A stretch of DNA of 64,000 nt from Parasponia andersonii (lineage: Eukaryota; Streptophyta; Magnoliopsida; Rosales; Cannabaceae). How positions within the stretch are numbered: the stretch's first letter is position 1; each line of letters starts with the position of its first letter. This document shows positions 55,215-64,000 of the stretch, one piece after another. The stretch lies in NCBI GenBank assembly GCA_002914805.1, contig JXTB01000044.1, positions 492,809-556,808 on the forward strand, written 5' to 3'. Below the pieces are notes generated by a model, which did not search any database, was not told the origin of the DNA, and saw only the letters and a program-made list of their open reading frames with translations. The position numbers and the translations under genes are program-made.

Positions 55215-55323
55215 GTATCATTTAAAGTCGCATGGACAAGCTCTAAGCGAATTACGAGCTATTGTGGCAAGGGTAAGCAGCTGTACTTCATGAGTTGATT
55301 ATTTAGGAAATTTCACATATAAT
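55215..55323 (-). repeat. Element 4 3' LTR, right piece
   Basis: GTATCATTTAAAGTCGCATG and the following 100 bases match 60051-60160. Confidence 0.8.
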
Positions 55324-55361
55324 GATCGCCCCAATTTCCATTGGTTCTTAATGAGGCATAT

Positions 55362-56843
55362 TGTGGCAGCCCGTAATAAAAATAAAAGGAGGATTTTTTT
55401 TATATTATGTAAATAATTTAAAGGATAAAAGAAAAGACTAAATAGCCCTTAGATAGTAGTAGTTATTAGGAGTGGGTTATTTTAATAATTAGATAACTAT
55501 CACTTTAAGACCTAAAGAGTCTAATATTTTATTCAGTTTATACGTACGCTTTGTAGAGTAACAAAGAGAGAGAGTAGAGGCTATGAATATTTAAAAAGGA
55601 GAAGATGGTGAAGACTATTATCATGGGTTATTGAGACTCACTCTTAAGCTAATAAATTTTGAACCAATTAGGTAAAGCGAATGAGGTAAGTAACCTTTGA
55701 TCTTTTCTAGTAATTTTCTTTATCCAAAAGCTAAATATTTTATCATTTTATTATTTCCACTAGAACCATATTTACAAGTATTCTTTTTAAAATATGATTA
55801 CAAATAAAAATATATTTGGGTAATGATACTATTTATTGAAAGAAATATATTTTATTGAAATAATATAATTTTGTGAAAAATAGTATGATTTTATATTTTA
55901 TACTAAATTATGTATTAAATATATGAATTACTATTGAGCATAGTTATAAGAAAATTATTTTGGAATGACTACAATATTATAATGAGAAGAAAATAAAATT
56001 ATTTATAATTCATTATTATAAATAAGTGATTCAAAACTCTCTTCAGTGACTATGCACATAAACCCAATCAACAAGGGTTATATGTAGACAATACTGGCCT
56101 TACTGCAAGGCTAAATATAATAAATTGGTACCTAACTACAGGGGTTATCTGGAGTAGATTCAGACCTGGCTATAAGGGTTATTTGTGGCAGATTCAGACC
56201 TAGTCACAAGGGTTAAGTATGGCCATAGTCGCCAAAAAATAGGAGGAAGTATAATTGAAATTATTATTGATTAAAATGGATTCGAAAAGACAGATTTGGA
56301 AACTTATTATTTCTTTTGTCAATTTATTTCCTAAATGACTTGATTTAACTATTTTCAAAAGTATTGATTTCTGAAACCAAATTTGTTCTGAAAAATATGT
56401 GTTAATGATTTTAATTTACATATACTTGATCCAACTAGTTAAAGTTACTAGTTACTTACTGAGTCATCGAGCTCACCCTTTTATTTTTTTCGCTGTGGTT
56501 TTAAAGATTGTCAGTTAATAGACTCATAAAGGGAACTTATTTAGTAGTAATTAGGTACATAGTTCAAAGAGAGGAATTTCTTCATCTTGATTAAGAAAAT
56601 ATAAAGATTCAAAAAGTTGATCATCTTGAATTTATTGGATTATAGTTTCTATTATATAGTATTTATTTTGAATATTTGGAGATTTTATAAAAGTTATTAG
56701 ATTTTATATTATACATTAGTATTTATTAGAGACTAAATATTCTTAATTATATTGGTTTATAAAAAGATGTCTTGCATGCCTATAGGACTTTGCCTTATGG
56801 GTATGCCGCCCACGTCCTCGGGTGTAGGAGAAGGGAGTTGACA
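55362..56843 (+). mobile_element. Solo LTR with CATAT target duplication
   Basis: Begins TGTGGCAGCCCG and ends GGAGTTGACA, with a perfect 5-base CATAT on both sides (55357-55361 and 56844-56848). The length of 1,482 bases, the CTTACTGAG..GAGCTCACC motif near 56458 and lack of coding capacity fit a long LTR of a Ty3/gypsy element, possibly Del/Tekay type. It sits inside element 4. The internal part was presumably lost by LTR-LTR recombination. Confidence 0.7.
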
Positions 56844-56848
56844 CATAT

Positions 56849-57424
56849 GGAGCTTCTTATGTGCGACCTTGTGAAATGACAACATCTCTATTACCTCCCA
56901 AGTCTTATCACATTTTTTCGGAATCAAGTCCTTCGTCCTTCAGGCATGAATATATCAACTAGCATCAGCATTTCTGACGGGACTCGAATTGAGAGTTCAG
57001 TGATGTTATCTTGGTTTTTCTTTTGTGCGAACCTAATGTGGTAAGTTCTTATATAATAGGCTGATCTTGCAAGAAAAATCAGTACACCTATATCTAGATC
57101 ATGCTTAGATTAGTAGAAAATAATTCAAGTGTGAATTGAAATTTACCATGTATGATCATTTTTTGCACTGGTGGCGAGTTATCATTTTTTGAAGTGAATA
57201 TGAGTTTAGTAAGACTTTAATGAATAGGTTAAAGGAGTATGACCTGATATAGGAGATTCTTTTCCCTAAGGATTGTGACCTCAATTGATTAGGGATACTA
57301 CTACCTACTCATCTAGTCGTTAACGTGGATTAGTCTTAACTTATTATTATACAAGTATGACTCGAATTACAGGGTTGGCCTGATTTTATATGAGCTTGAC
57401 TCCTACACTATTTGTGAGTGTATA
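56849..57424. other. Non-coding interior of element 4
   Basis: No gene or pol remnant recognised. Confidence 0.4.
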
Positions 57425-57785
57425 ACTTAACTTCGAGTGAGCACAAAGCTCAACCTTTTGCAAGCACGGAGCTTGACCTTTTATAGGCAAGAGTCCTCGA
57501 CCTTTTGTGAGAGAAGCTCAACTTTTGTGAGCTAGAGCTCAACTTCATGCGGCCAGAGCGCTTGACTACATGCGAGCTAGAGCTCGACTTTTGTGAGAGA
57601 AGCTCAACTTTTGTGAGCTAAAGCTCGACTTCATGCCGGAAGTGTGCTTGATTATATGCGAGCTAGAGCTCGACTTTTTACGAGGATAGCTTGACATTAT
57701 GCAAGCATAAACTTGACTTTTGTGAGAAGAGCTCAACTTTTGTGAGCTAGAGCTCGACTTTGTGCAAGTGAGCGCTCAATTTTGT
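57425..57785. repeat. GAGCTCGAC minisatellite in element 4
   Basis: About eighteen degenerate units of 17 to 22 bases around TTTTGTGAGCTAGAGCTCGAC. Two longer segments (AGAAGCTCAACTTTTGTGAG..) recur as higher-order blocks. Confidence 0.8.
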
Positions 57786-57989
57786 CTGCCTCCCAAGCCT
57801 TAAGGCATCAAAGATTGCCGAAAAATATGCATGCAGGGTATTTTTAAGAGAGTGCTCATTGGTGGTGCAAACCTTTTAGCAATTTTTCACACTTGAGGTG
57901 AATGATAAGCTCGTGTTACAGATAAAAAAAAGCTTGTGTGATGATTATTCACAAGCTACTTATTGACTCCGTGGTTGCCATTATTTCTA

Positions 57990-59150
57990 TTATCTTTTCC
58001 TCAGAGAGCTTTTTTTCAGACAACTCATTTTTTAGCCTTTTTAACTTCACTAGATATTCAAAAGATGACTTGACCTTTAGATGCGAGTTGTATCTTCGAT
58101 AGAAGTCTGAGAGTTTTTCATTTTCGTTCTTGTATTTCCTCTCAAAGTTTACTTTCGAGCTGCATTCCTGCCATCATTAGGAATAGGTCTCCATTTTATG
58201 GGGCATAAGTGACTTCTGTGAGTTTGGTTGTAAAGCCGTTGACATACGACTTGAGACTTTCGTTAGGGCTTTGGCGAATATTTACCAGACTATTTAGAGG
58301 AATTATAAAATTCCTCGCGGCCTGAAACTACCTCAAGATCACAATTTGAAATTATTGCCAAGAAGAGATCGTATCAGTTAGTAGTCCTTTAAATCACTTA
58401 TTCGCTTCTCCTGTTAGAGTTATTGTGAAACAACGACAAGGTGCGAGGTCAACCAACTGGTAAAGCTCAATAAGGTTGCTGAAATGGTCTATATGATCTC
58501 GTGGGTCAGTCTTTTCTTTGAATATACTCATCAAAAGTTACTTCAATTCAGTGGGGAGTGGTGCGATATAGATTTCTTCGCTAAAGGGAGAGTGGCGACT
58601 GATGATAAGCTCATCATCGTATTTGAGCAGTGCGTCAAGAGATGCTTTAAGACGATCAACATTAATATTTCCAGGGAGTTGATCATTACCTCAAACTTTT
58701 GGGATAATGGGCTTTTGATTGTGCTTATGGTATGAGCAAGATTGTTGCGACCTTTGAGAAGTCTTGATTGCATTATCAACTTACAGTTGGTCATGCTCTA
58801 ATCGCTGCTTCTTTAGTGTTCGTCTAGGATCTTTGATGACTCTTTCGAACACATTTTTTGTCTTGCATAAGCTTGCAATATCACCTCAATTGTGATTGCT
58901 GGAAAGTCTCATTGAAGGAATAGAGTTTGACCAACTTATGTATTAGAACTTCCAGCTTTAGTTCCATGTTGATCATTAAATTTGCCTTTGAGGATGCGAA
59001 CCATATGATGACTATTGTGAGATGTCATTTGTTTGTGATCTTCATCTGTTTGACGTTTTGAATACCTCACAATTTATGCTTCGATGAGGTACTTAAGAGT
59101 AATTTATTTTGTTGATGGCCTGCTAGAGATTTTCAAGTGTGTTCTTGATT
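57990..59150 (-). pseudogene. gag: Decayed gag of element 4
   Basis: The minus strand reads INVDRLKASLDALLKYDDEL, SPFSEEI, then DPRDHIDHFSNLIELYQLVD and CRCFTITLTGEANK, matching the gag of element 1 (NVDVHNLRIALDALAGWDDEL, DPQDHMDHFSDLMELHRVSD) block by block. Farther down come SSWQ, FQAARNFIIPLNSL and IRQSPNESLKSYVN. Many stops and shifts interrupt it. The zinc-knuckle part was not recognised. Confidence 0.65.
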
Positions 59151-59383
59151 ATGTCTTATCTCTATTCGAGAGTTTATCTAGGATTGTTGGTTTTGGGTTA
59201 ATTTTATAGAACTGCGACATGTTCATCAAATTTCTAGAGAATTGCAACCTGGTTATAAGAATTCTGGAGTTGATTCATGCCATCAACAACGACATTTTGG
59301 CGGAGAGTACTTCGAGTATTCGATATATACTTCTGAGAAATTCGTTGGACATAAAGATAAGTATCCTAGTAGCTACACCAAAT

Positions 59384-60162
59384 TATTGACACTAAAATTC
59401 GGCATAACAACCAAAATATTTGTTTGTAGAAGAGTGATAATAAAGAATGAAAAAAGACACAATTTTTATACTAGTTCGGTCGGAATTCCCATGGCCTATA
59501 TTTACTGTTGTTAATATTATTGAAAGAGGATTCGTATATAATAGTGTGGATCTAATAGAGTTTCAGATCTTTTTTCTTTTCTCTGAATCGATCCCTACTT
59601 CTCATATTTTAGGAGCTATTTATAATGTATAAAATATGTGCACCGTAGAAATCCTATAGCAACCATGAGTATACTACAGCAACCATGTGCTACTAGTAAT
59701 CTTATGCCACTGTAGCTAGCCCGCATTACTGTAACAATCATTTTAGCGGAACAGATAGTGGTCATCAAAGTATAAGTGAAAGTGGTTGAGTTTGTCTCCT
59801 ACTTGTCCTCTGTTTATCTCATTCCATAGATTACGGATCTGGACTATAAGCTCCTTAGTCTCCTTGATTTGTTTGACTTTAAGCAGCTTGGTTGCTTCTT
59901 GACTTGGTTCAAATAATTTTGGTCGTTTTTATTCGAATATGTGGATAGTTCGTTTGGGAGCTTGTTTCCTCCTCCCAGCTCGCATATTATGCAAGCCAGT
60001 ATAAGCTGATGCCTAACTTGAATTTTATCATATTTTCTCATTGAGGAATAGTGTATCATTTAAGGTCGCATGGACAAGCTCTAAGCGAACTGCGAGCTGT
60101 TGTGGTAAGGGCAAGCAGCTGTACTTTACGAGCTGATTATTTAGGAAATTTCACGTATAACA
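59384..60162 (-). repeat. Element 4 5' LTR
   Basis: On the minus strand it starts TGTTATACGTGAAATTTCC and ends near TGTCAATA, followed by TTTGGTGTAGC, a likely primer-binding site. The end near 59384 is approximate. The short open frames at 59242-59632 are not genes. Confidence 0.65.
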
Positions 60163-60848
60163 GATCATATCTTAAAGCTTAAAGGCGCAAGTTGATATCT
60201 CATTAATAAAAGTTTTAGAGTGTGTATGAAAGTTGTGGAAAGAATGAAGGAATGGTATAATCTAATCTGCTCTATATATCATCCAATCAGTCAGTTTGTC
60301 CTGATTAGCCTTATAAAGAAATAAAAAAGAATCTTAGTTAAGTTGTGCCCTTATTAAAATCACCTCTACCCCTGGATAAGGTGAGCTGGAAACAAAGTAG
60401 GCACAAATTAGTTAATGAAAATAGTTTTCTCCAAATGCAGTTATGTAGTTGGTTTACATTTGTTTATGTTCGAGTGAAAAACGTAAAAATGAGGATGAGA
60501 TTTTGAAAATAATCTCATTGGAATTTTTGTTGATGCAGTTGACATTATCTTGGCTATTGAACCGTTGGAAAAAATGGGTTAAGGAAATAATTTAGGCTTG
60601 GCTTGGGCTTGGAAGCCCAAGTGGATTTTAAAGATTAAATTTGTTATAAAACTCATTTTCATGGACTATTTTGAAGCTAAAAATTGAGTAGGATCCACAT
60701 CTTGTTGATGAAAGATCTTAGTGAATTCTTGTTCTCCTCTGCGAGGACATCGATTTCGTATATTCACACGCTCAAAATGGTGCACGGATGAATGAGAAAT
60801 TGTTGCTCAAAAGTACACCATTGAAATGGAAAATGAAAGGAAAATATT
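60163..60848. other. Intergenic stretch
   Basis: AT-rich. No gene, RNA or repeat recognised. Confidence 0.4.
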
Positions 60849-61157
60849 GTAGTCCCACATTGGTGGGAAATGCATGGTGCAAGTGGTTTATATAGAACCT
60901 TGTTTTGTGATGGTGGTAAGAATAATGGTTTTGCTACCAAATCCCTCCTTGGAGACTATAAAAGATGAGCTTCCCCTCCTCATTCCACACACCAAAACAA
61001 AGAAACAGAAGCCTTCTTTTCTTTGCCATTCTCTCTCAAGTGTTCTTGAGTTCCTCAATTTTTTCTAACTAGAGCTTTTCGAGTGTCTAGAAATTTTGAG
61101 TTCAAACCTATCCAGTTCGTAGAGTGGAGGTGTTGGTGCTTCACCTGCTGCTCTTCG
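60849..61157 (+). mobile_element. Candidate LTR fragment with TATA box
   Basis: Begins TGTAGTCCCACATTGGTGGG, including a CCCAC/GTGGG hairpin of a type I associate with plant Copia-like LTRs. It has GGAGACTATAAAAGATG, with a TATA box at 60957-60964. Only one copy and no other end was found; it is cut by the LTR starting at 61158. Confidence 0.35.
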
Positions 61158-64000
61158 TGTGACATCCAACTCCTCACATAATTAAGAGAGCCAATAATAA
61201 ACATGTTCTAATTGCATATTAGGCATCTAGAAGTCATTAATACTAGTTTCATTAAAATATGCTCATTCCTTATGTTATGTGTATTTACATACATGCTATT
61301 ACACTAATGATTATCAAAGTGTCCCGATGCAGTGTAAAGGTTCAATACCCTCAGAGAGAGAGCTCGGTGTGCTAAAAGAACAAAGAATATAATTATGAAA
61401 CTAATACTATGTGCACATGTATTAAGATCGTACTTGTTGATAACTTGGTCAAATAGTAGTTTTTCGGTAAAATGCAATTTTTACGTACTTCGGAACCAAA
61501 TTCATTGTGTGTTTAACACGTCAAATAGGCTTAATTCAATGTCTAGGACTTATTTATAGCATTTTATTTGTCGGCTCCAGGTAAGCACGAGGTGGCATTC
61601 AGGACACTAATTGGTATTTTGTTGCACTAAACTAGCTTAGATTAAACTTAATCGCGTAATGTCATTTTTGTGCATTCTAATAATTGAGTGCTAATACTAT
61701 GTTTGCATTGTCAATTAGAGTCTAATTGACTTTCTTTTTATGTTTAATGATTGGTTAAGGGGCTAGGTTGCACCAAATTATAATAACATTGGCTATATAG
61801 GATCATAAGTCAAAGTATGACTAGTTTCCACTTTCTAAGGTAGGATTCACCAACTCTGGCTATATTTGGGTGTATAGGAGTGACCAGCAACGTGGTGACT
61901 ATGCTAAGAATGTTTTAGAGCTTGACACATGGAAAGTAATGAACAAAATACCCAAAATACCCCTTAGAATTTAAGTTATGCCATTTCTTAGTCATTAAGT
62001 ATCACTTTTAGACCAAATCTGGTCATTTGCATTTCCTTTCTTCCAGCCATGACCTGAGCCTCTCAAAAACCTTTTTACACTTCTCTCAACTTTCCTTAAC
62101 CTTATCCAAGAGTTTCCAAGTGGTAGAACTCAAGTTGGAGATTTAGAAAGCAAGATACACCAAAACTAGTCAAGGTAGCTCTACTAAGTTCTTCTTTCTA
62201 GGTCTTGTCCTTTAATTTCAATTCTCTACTTGTTTCCACTTAAAAAAAAGGTTTTTTCAGGTTTTCTTAAGCCCAAAAATCTATTTCTAAGTTTTGAGAA
62301 TCAGTTTGGTGGAGATAGAAGGCAAGAAATCTAGCAAAGACTCAAACTAGTTAAGGTGAGGTTTATGTGTGATTTTGAATTTGTAGTGAATTTCCTTTAT
62401 TTTAGCTCTTAAACCTAAGCTATTATTTGATGAATAATGGTGCTAGGAACCCTTATATATTGCTGAAAACATAAAATTTAAGTGGAGGATTAAAGTTAAA
62501 CCTAAAGCTCCAAAGTTTGCAATTTATGGAGTTAAGTGTTTTTATGTGTAATAGATTAAGTTTTCTATGTTTGTAATCTGATTTCTTAAATTTGGATTGT
62601 ATATATTATTGATCCTATTATCTATTACACTCATTTGGTGGCTGCTTGTGATGACAGATAAGTGTAAAAGTGGTTTGAAACTTGTTGAAACCGAAAAAGA
62701 GTTCAAGTGCACTTAGATTGTTCTAAGTAATCCTCTTGATGTATATATGTGGGAATTTGGATTTCTAATTGCTATTGCAGGTTTAAAACCATGATTTTAA
62801 TCATGTGGGAACATCCTAAAAATAGGGGAGGTGCTGTCCAAATATTTTTAAAATTAAATGGCACCATTTATGAGCAAATGGACTAGTTTTACAAAATTAT
62901 ATGCCATTTTGGATCATTTTTGTTCTAACGAACTAGCATTCATATTTTAATACCTTTGAACAGTTTTTCAATGCTACTTATTGATTTCTAAGTACCTTAA
63001 GTGAATTATATGCTTCTGAGTCATTTTAAGATCAAGTTTCCTAATTTTGTGAAAATTCTGATTTCGGTATTGTTCGAGTATCTTGATGCATTCTTTTGGC
63101 AAAATGTACATTTTGAATACCTATAAATAATGACAGGTGAATAGCACACCAATCTCTAGAGGATATTGACCTTTTCTACAATTCATTTCTATTTAGGACA
63201 CGAGATAAGTAAAATACTCAACTGCAACACAAGAATTATGTGCTATATAAGTATCTATTATGTTTCCATGTTTTGCATTTATTCTGGCTATGAGTATGAC
63301 CATTGGCATTTCGATTTCAGCATATATATGGTTGGTAATCTTGGTGTGGTATTATTATGTACACCATATAACCATGCATGTTTTATGAAAAAGTTTAAGA
63401 AGGGTAATATGATTTATGAAATGCCTTAGTATTATTATGTAAAACTATTTTATCATAGAGAAGTTAAGATCAGGTAACTTTCAGAAGGTTTTGTGTCACT
63501 ATAACGGGGAAGCGGGATAAATATTTACAGTTTCAGAGTGGCAGCCCCAGGAGAAGGGCAAGTGTGACAGGATTAGTCACAAGGTTTGCCACAATATTCC
63601 TCCTCCAAGTTATATAATAGAATAAACTACAATCTCGGGCCGCCTTATCTCTTGAGCTCGATGGGGTAACGATGGAATAAGGTTAGTAATGAGCCCCACT
63701 GTGGTAAGAGCCGGCGGGAGGAGAACCCATGGGATATCATTAATTCAGGAAGCCCTGCAGGCACAGTGCTGAATTGGACAGTGGGCACAAGACAGGGAAG
63801 GGTCTAAAGAAAATCATTTATACCAAAACATTTAAGCAAGCACGATTATACATTTAATTCATGTCATTGAGCAATATGTCATCCATTACTTTACTTACTG
63901 AGCTGTAGCTCATTATAGTCTTGTGTTGCAGGTAATGATTGAGATGACAGCATGAGCTTGTGAGTTGAAGTAGAGGCCCAACCTTGGTGTTGTACATATG
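61158..64000 (+). mobile_element. Start of a long LTR (Ty3/gypsy, Del/Tekay-like), leaves the window
   Basis: Starts TGTGACATCCAACTCC, a typical LTR opening. Inside are a leader-like stretch with splice-like GTAAGGT sites (about 62170 and 62350) and a GC-richer block at 63540-63800 (GGCAGCCCCAGGAGAAGG, GGAGAACCCATGGGATATC). Near 63890 it has CTTACTGAGCTGTAGCTCA, like the CTTACTGAG motif of the solo LTR. No coding region. The end is not reached, so it could also be a solo LTR or a decayed element. Confidence 0.5.

Larger units (their letters stand above)
42655..60162 (-). mobile_element. Gag-only Ty3/gypsy element in minus direction, with nested insertions (element 4)
   Basis: One LTR is at about 59384-60162. 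The other is split by element 3 into 42655-42988 and 55215-55323 and lacks its outer end. The purine tract GGAAATTGGGGCGATCA (minus strand, about 55342-55325) sits where a PPT should. Decayed gag lies at about 57990-59150. No protease, RT or integrase remains between gag and the PPT, so it is either a deletion derivative or a non-autonomous element. Its gag is related to that of elements 1 and 2. The limits at the truncated side are approximate. Confidence 0.65.

Noticed and set aside
60874-61068. Open frame of 64 codons near the TATA box
   Set aside because: It overlaps the candidate LTR fragment and resembles no protein that I know.
63166-63429. 87-codon frame near the window end
   Set aside because: It lies within the long LTR and has no family resemblance.

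Overview
This is a 64 kb stretch of nuclear DNA from a flowering plant, almost certainly a eudicot. It has spliced genes with GT-AG introns, plant-type BCS1-like AAA-ATPases, a DUF1985/Ulp1 protease gene, a PIF/Harbinger transposon and several nested Ty3/gypsy retrotransposons. The species cannot be fixed from sequence alone. Only one host gene looks intact. Most of the window is transposable elements at different stages of decay.

Layout. (1) 236-6322, minus strand: a many-exon DUF1985 + Ulp1-type cysteine protease gene, probably a pseudogene, with repeated micro-exons and introns full of GGTTTCC/GGAAACC motifs. (2) 6701-11447: a candidate MITE, then a decayed PIF/Harbinger element with its transposase and Myb/SANT-like partner. 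(3) 12217-25938, plus strand: a two-exon AAA-ATPase gene whose intron has grown to 12 kb because a Tat-type gypsy element (element 1, 13711-24424, duplication TTTAC) inserted in it. (4) 28841-29840: a second AAA-ATPase, a pseudogene, cut by another copy of the same family (element 2, 29841-41076, duplication CTGGT). (5) 41326-41900: a hAT-type MITE. (6) 42655-60162: a minus-oriented, gag-only gypsy element (element 4). Its 3' LTR was hit by a different Tat-type element (element 3, 42989-55214, minus strand), and its interior by an LTR now present as a solo LTR (55362-56843, duplication CATAT). (7) 61158 to the window end: the start of a long LTR that leaves the window.

The most interesting structure is the antisense gene carried between pol and the 3' LTR of all three large Tat elements. 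In elements 1 and 2 it has its own TATA box, a 5'-UTR intron ending exactly at the ATG, four coding exons and an AATAAA signal, all antisense to gag-pol. Element 3, a clearly different family, has a homologous antisense gene in the same place with its own TATA box. The protein resembles the 'putative gypsy type transposon' (Transposase_28) family followed by a basic/Ser-rich linker and a coiled coil. Extra antisense ORFs are known in Tat-lineage elements; what the sequence adds here is a full, conserved gene architecture.

All retroelement coding regions are broken by stops and frameshifts. Elements 1 and 2 share two in-frame stops after gag, and many of their private stops are CAG-to-TAG or CGA-to-TGA changes, as expected from deamination of methylated cytosine. 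The 172-base run of N in element 1 hides about 450 bases, judging by element 2.
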